Origin: Candidatus Auribacterota bacterium
Lineage (GTDB): Bacteria > Auribacterota > JAFGBW01 > JAFGJP01
DNA: 34,230 nt
NCBI GenBank assembly: GCA_023144635.1
Contig: JAGLFH010000011.1
Span: forward strand, 1 to 34,230
Reading direction: 5' to 3'
Below, piece by piece: positions 15,123-22,635 of this stretch. Under the pieces are notes generated by a model. It was not told the DNA's origin. It saw only the letters and a list, made by a program, of their open reading frames with translations, and searched no databases. The translations under genes and the position numbers were made by a program. How positions within the stretch are numbered: position 1 is the stretch's first letter; each line of letters opens with the position of its first letter.

Positions 15123-15864
15123 AGAACATTTATATCCATATATTGATGGAGAGCTTAAGGGCTCTACCGTTGAGCAAATAAAGGAACATATTGCAAACTG
15201 TCCTTTATGCAGTATGGAAATAAGAAACGAAAAGGATTTTGATAAGATATTTCGCTCGTGTTTTCCAATGGAGCTGGCAAGCTATGATTTTAAAGAAAAG
15301 TTGCTGGAAAAAGTAAGGAATGAATCAGAAAAGAGTAATATCTTTTCATTTAAATTTGCTAAACCCATTGCAGCAGCAATATTAATCGTATTAGCAGTAG
15401 TCTATATGTATGGCTCACTAAAGGACCCTGCAGTTCTACTTAGTGATGCTACAAAAACACATATAAGTATGATGCAAGAGAAAGTAGCATTTGACATATC
15501 TTCCTCAGATGCCAAAGAAGTAAGCAGCAAATTACAGCAAAAACTAGATTTTAATGTGTCTTTTCCAGATCTATCAAAAGAAGGAGCAAACTTAAAAGGC
15601 GCCTGTGTATGTTCTATTAATAAGAAGAATGCAGCTCATGCAATATACGTTTATCAGGGGCATAAAATCTCTGTTTTCATGTTTTCTTCCAAAGAGAAAA
15701 AGATAAGAAGCGCAAAAAAAGTAACACTTAACAATAGAGATTATTACATAAAAAACGAAAAGGGATATAACAGCATTTTCTGGTCTAACAACGGCATCGG
15801 CTGCGTAATAACATCAAATCTTAACGAAACAGATCTTCTTTATTTAATAAAACAAATATCTTAA
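15103..15864 (+). CDS. Zinc-finger (ZAS) transmembrane anti-sigma factor
   Basis: A 253-residue partner of the preceding sigma factor. Residues 1-40 form an anti-sigma zinc finger with CQEIREHL at the start and HIANCPLC (His29, Cys33, Cys36). A single membrane helix lies at about 86-105 (PIAAAILIVLAVVYMYGSL), and about 150 residues are extracytoplasmic. The outer part ends in a beta-rich domain including ACVCSINKKNAAHAIYVYQ and HKISVFMFSS, resembling the C-terminal domain of other zf-HC2 anti-sigma proteins. The HxxxCxxC finger is the redox-sensitive type. A short hairpin follows the stop. Confidence 0.88.
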   Translation: MNCQEIREHLYPYIDGELKGSTVEQIKEHIANCPLCSMEIRNEKDFDKIFRSCFPMELASYDFKEKLLEKVRNESEKSNIFSFKFAKPIAAAILIVLAVVYMYGSLKDPAVLLSDATKTHISMMQEKVAFDISSSDAKEVSSKLQQKLDFNVSFPDLSKEGANLKGACVCSINKKNAAHAIYVYQGHKISVFMFSSKEKKIRSAKKVTLNNRDYYIKNEKGYNSIFWSNNGIGCVITSNLNETDLLYLIKQIS

Positions 15865-15883
15865 AGTGAGATTAAAATAATCC

Positions 15884-15905
15884 AGAGCTTTTATGCAGCT
15901 CTTTA
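15884..15905 (+). terminator. Possible terminator after the anti-sigma gene
   Basis: AGAGCT (15884-15889) pairs with AGCTCT around a seven-base loop and is followed by a few T residues. The stem is short, so this is only a candidate. The rest of 15865-15989 is AT-rich and featureless. Confidence 0.35.
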
Positions 15906-15989
15906 TCTAAATAAAATTTCCTCATTTAATTCTATAAAGCAAAATAAAAACAATGTATTTTTATTATAAACATTCTAAATGTTTTAATT

Positions 15990-16670
15990 ATGAGTATCAT
16001 GATATCTATAATAGTACCAGTTTTTAATGAAGCACAAATAATAAAGCAAACTCTTGATAATCTGCCTTTTTCTGATGATATTGAAGTTATTGTAGTGGAT
16101 GGCGGAAGCAATGATAATACTGTTAAGATTGCATCCTCTTACCCGGTTAAAATAATAAAATCTGATAAAAAAAGATCTTTACAGATGAACATAGGTGCAA
16201 AAGAAGCAAATGGGAAAATCCTTCTTTTCCTTCATGCAGATTGCGTTTTAGAAAATGGCACAATTTCCGAAATAAATAAAAAGATATCATCTGGAGCAAT
16301 AGGAGGCTGTCTTACTCATAAAATAAATTCTATAAAAACCATATATCGCTTTATTGAAAAAAGCGGGGATATAAGAGCAAGATTATTCAAAGTATTCTAT
16401 GGAGATCAAGCTATTTTTATAGAAAAGAAAACCTTCGATGAATTAAATGGATTTAACGATGTAGAACTATTTGAAGATGTTCTTTTTTCTAAAAAGATGA
16501 ATAAAAAGAGGGATCTTACTGTTCTAAATAAAAAGGTATTTTCTTCAGCTAGAAGATGGGAAAAACAGGGTATTATTAAGACTACGATTATAAACTGGAT
16601 ATTAAGTATCGGTTTTATCATAGGAATTAATCCTATTAAGTTAAAAAAACTTTACCTAAATATTAGATAA
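15990..16670 (+). CDS. Glycosyltransferase family 2, rSAM/selenodomain-associated (TIGR04283 type)
   Basis: The 226-residue GT-A enzyme opens ISIIVPVFNEAQII, has the VVDGGSNDNT nucleotide-sugar motif near 35-44 and FLHADCVLE in place of the usual DxD. It also shows the subfamily's own marks: FYGDQAIFI, LFEDVLFSKKM and SSARRWEKQGI followed by a C-terminal hydrophobic helix. These are the features of transferase 2 in the radical SAM/selenodomain neighbourhoods. The ArsS-like radical SAM gene is 2.8 kb downstream and the matching transferase 1 lies beyond it. The start codon ATG has no obvious ribosome site; an internal Met at residue 4 is an alternative. The acceptor is unknown; an arsenosugar step is an inference from context. 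Confidence 0.85.
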   Translation: MSIMISIIVPVFNEAQIIKQTLDNLPFSDDIEVIVVDGGSNDNTVKIASSYPVKIIKSDKKRSLQMNIGAKEANGKILLFLHADCVLENGTISEINKKISSGAIGGCLTHKINSIKTIYRFIEKSGDIRARLFKVFYGDQAIFIEKKTFDELNGFNDVELFEDVLFSKKMNKKRDLTVLNKKVFSSARRWEKQGIIKTTIINWILSIGFIIGINPIKLKKLYLNIR

Positions 16671-16708
16671 TAACTTGATCTAAATAAGATATCAAAAAGG
16701 AGGTATAA

Positions 16709-17185
16709 ATGGCCACTACTCCAGAAGAAATTCGTCTTATGGAACACATGCATACAAAAATGAGCTACAACAGAATAAGTGAGCAAATATATGCAGGAAA
16801 TAATCTTTGTTGTCAAACTCATTTTGAAGAAGAACTACTTTCTAAAGGTATTACAGCTGACATATCACTTGAAGAAGAACGGTTAGATAACCCACATGGG
16901 GTAGATTATTTTTTCTGGTTTCCATGGAAGGAAGATACTGCCCCAAAACGTGAACTTATTGATCTAGCAATGAAAGTGCTTGATGATGTCGTAGAGCAAA
17001 AAGTGAAAGTCTACATACATTGCAAAAACGGACACGGAAGGACCACTACTTTTTTAGCTTCATACTTTATTTATAAAAAGAAAGTTTCAGCTGACGAAGC
17101 TTTAGATATGGTTTTTGAAAAAAGGCCTTCTGGTCACTTAAATGATAAACAGAAAGAATTTTTATTAGAATATGCAGGGCATTAA
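16709..17185 (+). CDS. Dual-specificity protein phosphatase-like enzyme
   Basis: A 158-residue cysteine phosphatase with the P-loop HCKNGHGRTT (HCx5R; catalytic Cys105 and Arg111), an upstream YFFWFPW loop and an RISEQIYAGNN start characteristic of the compact DSP/PTP fold. A good GGAGG precedes the ATG by seven bases. Related small phosphatases act on phosphoproteins, phosphoinositides or sugar phosphates. The position between a glycosyltransferase and an oxidoreductase of the ArsS neighbourhood suggests a small-molecule substrate, but this is not shown. Confidence 0.85.
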   Translation: MATTPEEIRLMEHMHTKMSYNRISEQIYAGNNLCCQTHFEEELLSKGITADISLEEERLDNPHGVDYFFWFPWKEDTAPKRELIDLAMKVLDDVVEQKVKVYIHCKNGHGRTTTFLASYFIYKKKVSADEALDMVFEKRPSGHLNDKQKEFLLEYAGH

Positions 17186-17245
17186 AATATCTCAACCACA
17201 CAATAAGAACTGTAATAAATGCTCTTACGGGATAAGGAGAGAAAC

Positions 17246-18676
17246 ATGGATCGATTGTTTGACATGGTTGTAATAGGGGGCGGATCGGGCGGACTTTTTG
17301 CTGCGAGCGTTGCTAATACACTTGGTGCCAAAACATGTCTTATTGATAAAAAAAGACTTGGAGGGGATTGTACGTGGTATGGCTGCATGCCTTCAAAATC
17401 TCTTATAAAATCAGCGGCCGTTGCAGAGCATTTCAAAAAACGTGAAGCTTTTGGATTAAAATTATCAGGAAATGCAAATATTGATGCAAGCGGAGTGATG
17501 TCTCATGTACAGGAAATCATAAATGATATTGGAGAACACGAAAAACCATCTGTCTTTGAAGAAAGAGGAATCACAGTCATAATAGGTCCTCCAAAATTTC
17601 TTAATGAAAATACTCTGGAAGTAAACAATGAAAAAATCACTTTTAAAAAATGTATTATTTCTACAGGTTCTCATCCGTTGATACTGCCTATTGAGGGATT
17701 GCAAGATATTGATTATTTAACAAATGAAACAGTTTTTAGCTTAGAAAAACTCCCCGATTCCTTGATCGTTCTCGGAGGCGGCCCAATAGGTGTTGAGCTT
17801 TCACAAGCACTTAATCGCCTGGGCGTCAAAGTATCTATTGTTGAGATGATGGATCGCATTCTTTTTAGGGAAGATAATGAAGTGAGTCCATTTGTGGAAA
17901 AGAAACTAGTCGATGAAGGGGTCAAACTTTATACAGGACAAAAAGCAGTCAAATTTGCAAAAGAAAACGGACACGTGGTTGTAACGCTTGAAGATAAAGA
18001 CAAAAAATCAAGCAGCCTTTCAGCTTCAAGAGTGCTTGCGGCTATAGGAAGGGCACCGAATGTAGAAGGGCTGGATCTTGAAAAAGCAGGGGTGAAGTAT
18101 TCCAGAAAAGGGATAGAGGCCAATGCTCATCTTCAGACAACAAATAAAAAAATTTTTGTTTGCGGTGATGTGGTCGGTCCTTATCAGTTCAGCCATGTAG
18201 CTGCTTATCAGGCATATGTTGCTGTTAGGAATGCTCTTTTCAGAAAAATAGCATGGTCAAAGGTTAGCTACATAAATGTGCCATGGGCAACATTTACTGA
18301 TCCTGAACTGGCCCGTGTAGGTTTTACAGAAATTGAAGCAAGGGAAAAGTATTCCAAGATAAAGGTCTACAAAACTCCTTATAGTAATGTCGACAGGTCC
18401 AAAACTGATGTGGCGACTGAAGGTCTGATAAAAGTTATAACAGATAAAAAAGGCTATGTTGTCGGAGCTCATGTTGTTGGAAGCGATGCTGGTGAGATCA
18501 TTCAGGGTTTTCTGATCGCCAAATCACTTAAAATCAAACTGGAGAAACTGGCAAGTATCCTGTTTATTTACCCAACACTTTCTGAACTTGTGAAAAAAAC
18601 AGCAGCACAAGCTCTGGTTGAAAAAGCAGGGAATCCGCTTGTAAAGCTTCTTATAAAGCTGTTAAAAAAAACATAA
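17246..18676 (+). CDS. MerA/lipoamide dehydrogenase-like FAD disulfide oxidoreductase
   Basis: A 476-residue class I pyridine nucleotide-disulfide oxidoreductase. The FAD motif VVIGGGSGG is at 8-16, the redox site GGDCTWYGCMPSK contains Cys42 and Cys47, an NAD(P) motif VLGGGPIGVE lies in the middle, and the dimerisation domain (VPWATFTDPELARVG onward) closes the chain. It resembles mercuric reductase but lacks the MerA C-terminal vicinal cysteines and the N-terminal HMA domain, so it should not be called MerA. The start ATG 17246 follows AAGGAGAGAAAC; an upstream in-frame ATG at 17219 has no ribosome site. Fusions of this family with TVP38 proteins, the next gene here, are known and support joint function. 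Confidence 0.88.
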   Translation: MDRLFDMVVIGGGSGGLFAASVANTLGAKTCLIDKKRLGGDCTWYGCMPSKSLIKSAAVAEHFKKREAFGLKLSGNANIDASGVMSHVQEIINDIGEHEKPSVFEERGITVIIGPPKFLNENTLEVNNEKITFKKCIISTGSHPLILPIEGLQDIDYLTNETVFSLEKLPDSLIVLGGGPIGVELSQALNRLGVKVSIVEMMDRILFREDNEVSPFVEKKLVDEGVKLYTGQKAVKFAKENGHVVVTLEDKDKKSSSLSASRVLAAIGRAPNVEGLDLEKAGVKYSRKGIEANAHLQTTNKKIFVCGDVVGPYQFSHVAAYQAYVAVRNALFRKIAWSKVSYINVPWATFTDPELARVGFTEIEAREKYSKIKVYKTPYSNVDRSKTDVATEGLIKVITDKKGYVVGAHVVGSDAGEIIQGFLIAKSLKIKLEKLASILFIYPTLSELVKKTAAQALVEKAGNPLVKLLIKLLKKT

Positions 18677-18724
18677 TTAATGCTTTAACTTTTACAAATA
18701 AACAACTGATATGAGGCAATTAAT

Positions 18725-19429
18725 TTGAAATGGATCAAAAAATCCTGGGTAAAATTGCTACTGGCTCTTAGCCTGATAGCCATTGTATTTATATTATTTA
18801 GAGTATTTGATATTGACTTTTCAAATGTATCTGAAGAAGAGTTTAAGAACTGGGTTGAAGGAATGGGTGTATGGGGTCCGATAGTCTACATTATAGTATA
18901 TCTTTTAAGGCCACTGATCCTTTTTCCTGCAGGTGTTCTTTCTGCTGCTGCGGGGATCATTTGGGGAACCTGGCTGGGGTTCTTTTATCTTCAAATAGCT
19001 GCAAACATATCTTCAACTGCTGAATTTTTGTTTGCCCGCTACTTTGCCCGTAATGCAATAGAAAAAAAATTCGGAGAAAGAATAAAGGCTTTGGATGAAA
19101 AAATAGAAAAACACGGATTTCTTACTGTTCTTCTTATAAGACTGATCCCAAATGTAGCATGGGATATTCAGAACTTAAGCCTCGGTCTTACAAAAGTAAG
19201 TTTCAGGGATTATTTTATCGCAACACTTATCGGTATTATGCCCGGTTCTTTTGCTTTTGTATTTTTTGGTTCATCACTTATAAAAGTTTTGTTTGATCCG
19301 AAAAATATTGTATATATTATAATTGCTGTTCTGGTTTTTGTAGGTGTTTATTTTTTACAAAAGTTTTTACGTAAAAAACACTCTCAAGATTCAGCAAACG
19401 ATTCACAAAAAACGAGTGGGGGAAACTAA
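18725..19429 (+). CDS. TVP38/TMEM64 (DedA/SNARE-associated) family membrane protein
   Basis: A 234-residue inner-membrane protein with about six hydrophobic segments. The VTT-domain signature is seen in RPLILFPAGVLSAAAGIIWG, then AEFLFARYFARNAIEKKFG and RLIPNVAWDIQNLSLGLTKVSFRDY. Family members are implicated in lipid scrambling or small-molecule transport; the bacterial role is open. The start is a TTG at 18725 preceded by GAGG eight bases upstream. The stop overlaps the radical SAM start (TAATG), so translation is coupled to arsS. Charged, hydrophilic C-terminus. Confidence 0.87.
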   Translation: MKWIKKSWVKLLLALSLIAIVFILFRVFDIDFSNVSEEEFKNWVEGMGVWGPIVYIIVYLLRPLILFPAGVLSAAAGIIWGTWLGFFYLQIAANISSTAEFLFARYFARNAIEKKFGERIKALDEKIEKHGFLTVLLIRLIPNVAWDIQNLSLGLTKVSFRDYFIATLIGIMPGSFAFVFFGSSLIKVLFDPKNIVYIIIAVLVFVGVYFLQKFLRKKHSQDSANDSQKTSGGN

Positions 19430-20400
19430 TGAACGCTTTTTTAAGTGTATTGGAAACTTGCAAAGACATATATCAGAAAAATACCCTGCAAAGAGGAAAA
19501 CTTTCCATATTGCAGGTGAACATGGGGAATCTTTGCAATCAGACATGCGTACACTGTCATATTGATGCTGGCCCTCATGGCAAAAAGATCATGTCACAAA
19601 AAGTAGTTGATAATATCTTAAGGTTCTTGAAAAAAAATAAAGGACTTATATTAGACATAACGGGCGGCGCTCCTGAGCTGAATCCAAGTTTCGAATATTT
19701 TATCACTTCTGCAAGACCTTATTTAAAGGAGATCATTGTCAGGTCAAATCTTTCTGTTCTCTTTGAAAAAGGAAAAGAGCATTTGCCTCAGTTTTTTAAA
19801 GATAATAAGATCCATCTTATTTGTTCTCTTCCCTGCTATATTAAAGAAAATGTTGATACTCAGAGAGGTAATGGGGTCTATGAAAAAAGCATCAAAGCAT
19901 TAAAGATCCTAAACGACCTTGGCTATTCAAAAGAGGAAGACCTTAACATAGATCTTATTTATAATCCGAGCGGTGCCAATCTTCCTCCAAAGCAGGATCA
20001 GCTCGAAAAGGATTATAAGCGTGAACTCAACAAAAATTTTGGTATTAATTTTAACCGTCTTTTGACTATAACAAACGTTCCTATTAAAAGATTTAAAGAT
20101 TACCTTGATTCTCGTGGTGAGTATGAAAGTTATCTTGGACTTCTTAAAGATAACTTTAATCCGGCTGTTTTAGAAAACATCATGTGCCGTACTTTCATAA
20201 GTATAGGCTATGACGGATCTCTTTTTGATTGTGATTTTAATCAAGCTCTTAACTGGCCATTAAAAGACAAAAATGGAAAAAAGCTTGCAATAGAAAAACT
20301 TAAAATAAGTGACCTTGATAAAAGAAAGATAATGGTCGGAGAGCACTGTCTTTCCTGTACAGCAGGGGCGGGTTCAAGCTGTCAGGGAGTTCTGGAATAA
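19429..20400 (+). CDS. arsS: ArsS-like radical SAM protein (arsenosugar biosynthesis family, formerly rSAM/selenodomain)
   Basis: A 323-residue radical SAM enzyme. The [4Fe-4S] motif CNQTCVHC (Cys36, 40, 43) sits in NMGNLC ... HIDAGPHG, followed by DITGGAPELNP, the SAM-binding GGE-like strand, and HLICSLPCY. The C-terminal Cys-rich domain has CRTFISIGYDGSLFDCDFNQ and ends HCLSCTAGAGSSCQG (Cys307, 310, 318). This tail is diagnostic of the TIGR04167 family, named ArsS because it completes the 5-deoxyriboside of arsenosugars from SAM-adenosylated methylarsenic. Members are often selenoproteins; this one has Cys at all visible positions and no in-frame TGA. The ArsM methyltransferase that should precede it in the pathway is absent from the window. 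Confidence 0.9.
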   Translation: MNAFLSVLETCKDIYQKNTLQRGKLSILQVNMGNLCNQTCVHCHIDAGPHGKKIMSQKVVDNILRFLKKNKGLILDITGGAPELNPSFEYFITSARPYLKEIIVRSNLSVLFEKGKEHLPQFFKDNKIHLICSLPCYIKENVDTQRGNGVYEKSIKALKILNDLGYSKEEDLNIDLIYNPSGANLPPKQDQLEKDYKRELNKNFGINFNRLLTITNVPIKRFKDYLDSRGEYESYLGLLKDNFNPAVLENIMCRTFISIGYDGSLFDCDFNQALNWPLKDKNGKKLAIEKLKISDLDKRKIMVGEHCLSCTAGAGSSCQGVLE

Positions 20401-20445
20401 AAGCCTAAGGTTCCCCCCCCTTACTTATCTGTACTATTGCCAATT

Positions 20446-21117
20446 ATGCAAGAAAACGCTCTAATAATTTTTGTTAAATACCCTGAGTCCGGGCTAGTAA
20501 AGACCCGCTTAGCTAAAACGATAGGGAAAGATGAGGCAGCACAATTTTACCGCATCCTCGTCGAAAACATATTAGAGAACTGCATATCAAAAGACTACCG
20601 TACTATTATCTTTTACTCAGGCAATTGCGAAGCAAATGATTTAATGAACTGGCTCGGAAAGGATCTGGACTACATTGCACAAGTTGGCGGCTCAATAGGT
20701 GAGAGGATGTTTTCTGCTTTTAGAGGAGTATTTCAGAAAGAAGCAGGGAAGGTTGTCTTAATAGGCTCTGACTGCCTTTTCGTAAATGCTAAAGTAGTGC
20801 AACAGGCATTTAAGGAACTTGAAAAGGTACACGTTACGATAGGGCCCAGCAAAGATGGTGGATATTATCTATTGGGGCTTTCCCGATTACAGGAGGAGAT
20901 ATTTAACGGCATCGACTGGAGTACAGATAAAGTGATGGAACAGACAAAGCAAACACTTAATAGAGTAGGGGTTGCATATTCTCTAATTGATGAATATTTT
21001 GATATAGATACCTTTGAAGACATCGAAAGATTAAAGAATAAAATTACTGGGAATAATTCACATATAGCTTTATCAGAAGAACTTAGAGATCTTTTAATTA
21101 ACATTAAAAAAAAGTGA
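20446..21117 (+). CDS. CofC-like transferase, rSAM/selenodomain-associated transferase 1 (TIGR04282/DUF2064 type)
   Basis: About 223 residues with the nucleotidyltransferase-like start ALIIFVKYPESGLVKTRLAK, VVLIGSDCLFV in the middle and the GPSKDGGYYLLGL active-site signature. TIGR04282 proteins pair with TIGR04283 glycosyltransferases in ArsS neighbourhoods, and both are present here. An in-frame TTG at 20437 precedes the ATG chosen; neither has a clear ribosome site. A run of eight C at 20413-20420 lies just upstream. Likely to activate or transfer a sugar or polyol phosphate, by inference from fold and context. The gene ends ten bases before the next promoter. Confidence 0.83.
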   Translation: MQENALIIFVKYPESGLVKTRLAKTIGKDEAAQFYRILVENILENCISKDYRTIIFYSGNCEANDLMNWLGKDLDYIAQVGGSIGERMFSAFRGVFQKEAGKVVLIGSDCLFVNAKVVQQAFKELEKVHVTIGPSKDGGYYLLGLSRLQEEIFNGIDWSTDKVMEQTKQTLNRVGVAYSLIDEYFDIDTFEDIERLKNKITGNNSHIALSEELRDLLINIKKK

Positions 21118-21126
21118 TTTCTCCTA

Positions 21127-21162
21127 TTGACATAATGATACTAAAATAGTATCATTATGTCA
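21127..21162 (+). promoter_or_regulatory. Promoter embedded in a 14+14 bp palindromic operator of the Rrf2 gene
   Basis: TTGACA (21127-21132) and TATCAT (21150-21155) are 17 bases apart. Both lie inside a perfect inverted repeat, TGACATAATGATAC (21128-21141), seven-base spacer, and its complement (21149-21162). The ATG of the Rrf2 gene begins at 21162, about seven bases after the -10 box, so the message should begin at or next to the start codon. A bound Rrf2 dimer would cover both promoter elements. Confidence 0.85.
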
Positions 21163-21560
21163 TGAAGCTTGTAACCAGAGATACAGACTATGCAATACGG
21201 GCTCTTAGCTTTATAGCTAAGAAAGAAAGTGAGATAACATCTGTAACCGAACTTGTAAAAACATTAAAAATACCAAGGCCTTTTTTAAGAAAGATATTAC
21301 AGATACTTCAAAAGAAAGGGATCTTAACATCTTTTAAAGGTAAAGGAGGCGGGTTTCAGCTGGCAATACCGGCAGACCAAATTTATCTTTCTCTTATTAT
21401 AGAGAGCTTTCAAGGGCCTATAAAACTAACAGAATGCCTGTTTAAAAAAAAGATATGCCCTGAGATCAAGACCTGCCCTTTAAAGAAAAAGTTAGATGAG
21501 ATGCAAAAGTATGTATCAGAACATTTTAGAAATATTACATTAAGTGAAATGTTAATATAA
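21162..21560 (+). CDS. Rrf2-family Fe-S transcriptional repressor (NsrR/IscR-like)
   Basis: The 132-residue protein begins MKLVTRDTDYAIRAL with the Rrf2 winged-helix domain, including the recognition helix IPRPFLRKILQILQKKG and wing GKGGGFQL. Cysteines 92, 99 and 105 (C-x6-C-x5-C) are placed as the Fe-S ligands of NsrR/IscR/RsrR. Loss or modification of the cluster by NO, oxygen or iron limitation would relieve repression. Next come a dicluster ferredoxin (22 bases away) and hcp, a classical NsrR target, so NO sensing is the best guess. The transcript appears leaderless. Confidence 0.9.
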   Translation: MKLVTRDTDYAIRALSFIAKKESEITSVTELVKTLKIPRPFLRKILQILQKKGILTSFKGKGGGFQLAIPADQIYLSLIIESFQGPIKLTECLFKKKICPEIKTCPLKKKLDEMQKYVSEHFRNITLSEMLI

Positions 21561-21582
21561 AAGAGAATAAGGAGAGAAAATA

Positions 21583-22449
21583 ATGGCTAAAAGAAGCATA
21601 ATTAAAATTGATGAAGATAAATGTAATGGATGCTCTTTGTGTATACCGAACTGCCCGGAAGGTGCACTTCAGATAATAGATGGAAAAGCACGTCTTGTAA
21701 GCGATCTTTTTTGTGACGGATTAGGAGCCTGCATAGGCCATTGCCCTGAAGGTGCGATTACAATCGAAGAGAGAGAAGCTGAAAAATATGATGAAAGAAA
21801 AGTTATGGAAAATGTTGTAAAACATGGTGAAAACACAATTATTGCTCACCTTAAACATTTAAAAGATCATAATGAAATGGGATTTTATAAAGAAGCCGTA
21901 GATTTTTTAAAGGAAAAAGGATTGAATATTCCTATAGAAAAAAAAGAAGCTCCCGAATCCCATGCATCTCATCATGGAGCTGGAGGATGCCCCGGAGCAA
22001 AAATGATGGATCTTAGCGAAAAAGTTGAAGAAAAGGAAACAGATGAATCAGGGAAAAGAGCATCTCAGTTGACGCATTGGCCCGTTCAAATGCACCTGAT
22101 CTCACCTATGGCTCCGTATTTTCAGGCATCTGACCTTGTTCTTGCAGCTGATGGTGTGGCATATGCTCTTGCTGATTTTCATAAAGATTACCTGAAAGGC
22201 AAAACTCTTGCTATTGCATGCCCAAAGCTTGATTCCAACCAAGAGGTTTACACTGAAAAGCTTAAAGCTTTGATCGATGAAGCAAAGATAAATACCCTTA
22301 CTGTTATGATCATGGAGGTTCCATGTTGTGGAGGCCTTATTGCTACAACGCTGGAAGCAGCAAAAGAGGCAAAGAGAAAAGTACCTATTAAACTAATTGT
22401 TGTAGGTATTAAAGGAGATATAAAAAAAGAAGAATGGGTAAGCGTATAA
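21583..22449 (+). CDS. Dicluster [4Fe-4S] ferredoxin-domain protein, Hcp-associated
   Basis: A 288-residue protein with an N-terminal bacterial ferredoxin domain: CNGCSLCIPNCPEG (about 14-27) and FCDGLGACIGHCPEGAI (about 43-59). A His-rich linker ESHASHHGAGGCPG (about 125-138) and a C-terminal domain with IACPKLDS and EVPCCGGL follow. Proteins with this layout occur next to rubrerythrin and hybrid cluster proteins in anaerobes and are presumed to deliver electrons. A good ribosome site AAGGAGAG precedes the ATG. It lies in the same direction as the Rrf2 gene and hcp, probably in one regulon. The conserved CCGG suggests an additional cofactor or redox site. The exact reaction is unknown. Confidence 0.87.
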   Translation: MAKRSIIKIDEDKCNGCSLCIPNCPEGALQIIDGKARLVSDLFCDGLGACIGHCPEGAITIEEREAEKYDERKVMENVVKHGENTIIAHLKHLKDHNEMGFYKEAVDFLKEKGLNIPIEKKEAPESHASHHGAGGCPGAKMMDLSEKVEEKETDESGKRASQLTHWPVQMHLISPMAPYFQASDLVLAADGVAYALADFHKDYLKGKTLAIACPKLDSNQEVYTEKLKALIDEAKINTLTVMIMEVPCCGGLIATTLEAAKEAKRKVPIKLIVVGIKGDIKKEEWVSV

Positions 22450-22463
22450 AAACAGAAAAAGAA

Positions 22464-22533
22464 GTGTTGAGTTTTGAGTGATGAATGTTGAGTTAAAGGT
22501 ACGCTTCGCTAATCATTATAATAATTGGACGCA
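22464..22533 (+). repeat. Second copy of the GAGTT/TTATAATAATNGGACGCA intergenic repeat
   Basis: Begins with GTTGAGTTTTGAGTGATGAAT words, continues with GAGTTAAAGGT, then ACGCTTCGCT and AATCATTATAATAATTGGACGCA at 22511-22533. The last 23 bases differ from the copy at 9105-9127 at two positions. The remainder of the 22450-22635 gap is purine-rich and without a gene; no second copy of the Rrf2 operator is seen before hcp. Confidence 0.7.
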
Positions 22534-22635
22534 AAGGGGGAATAAACTCGAGAGATGACGGACGAGAGAAAAGACAAAAGATCAGAAAAAGAGGAAGTAA
22601 AAAACAATAATTAATGAAAAAAGGGAGTAATGAAA

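Noticed and set aside
17246..18676. Mercuric reductase (merA)
   Set aside because: The C-terminal vicinal cysteines and HMA domain are absent and there is no mer regulator or transporter nearby.
19429..20400. Selenoprotein version of the ArsS-like enzyme
   Set aside because: The frame has Cys codons at all visible C-terminal positions, no internal TGA, and ends in TAA.
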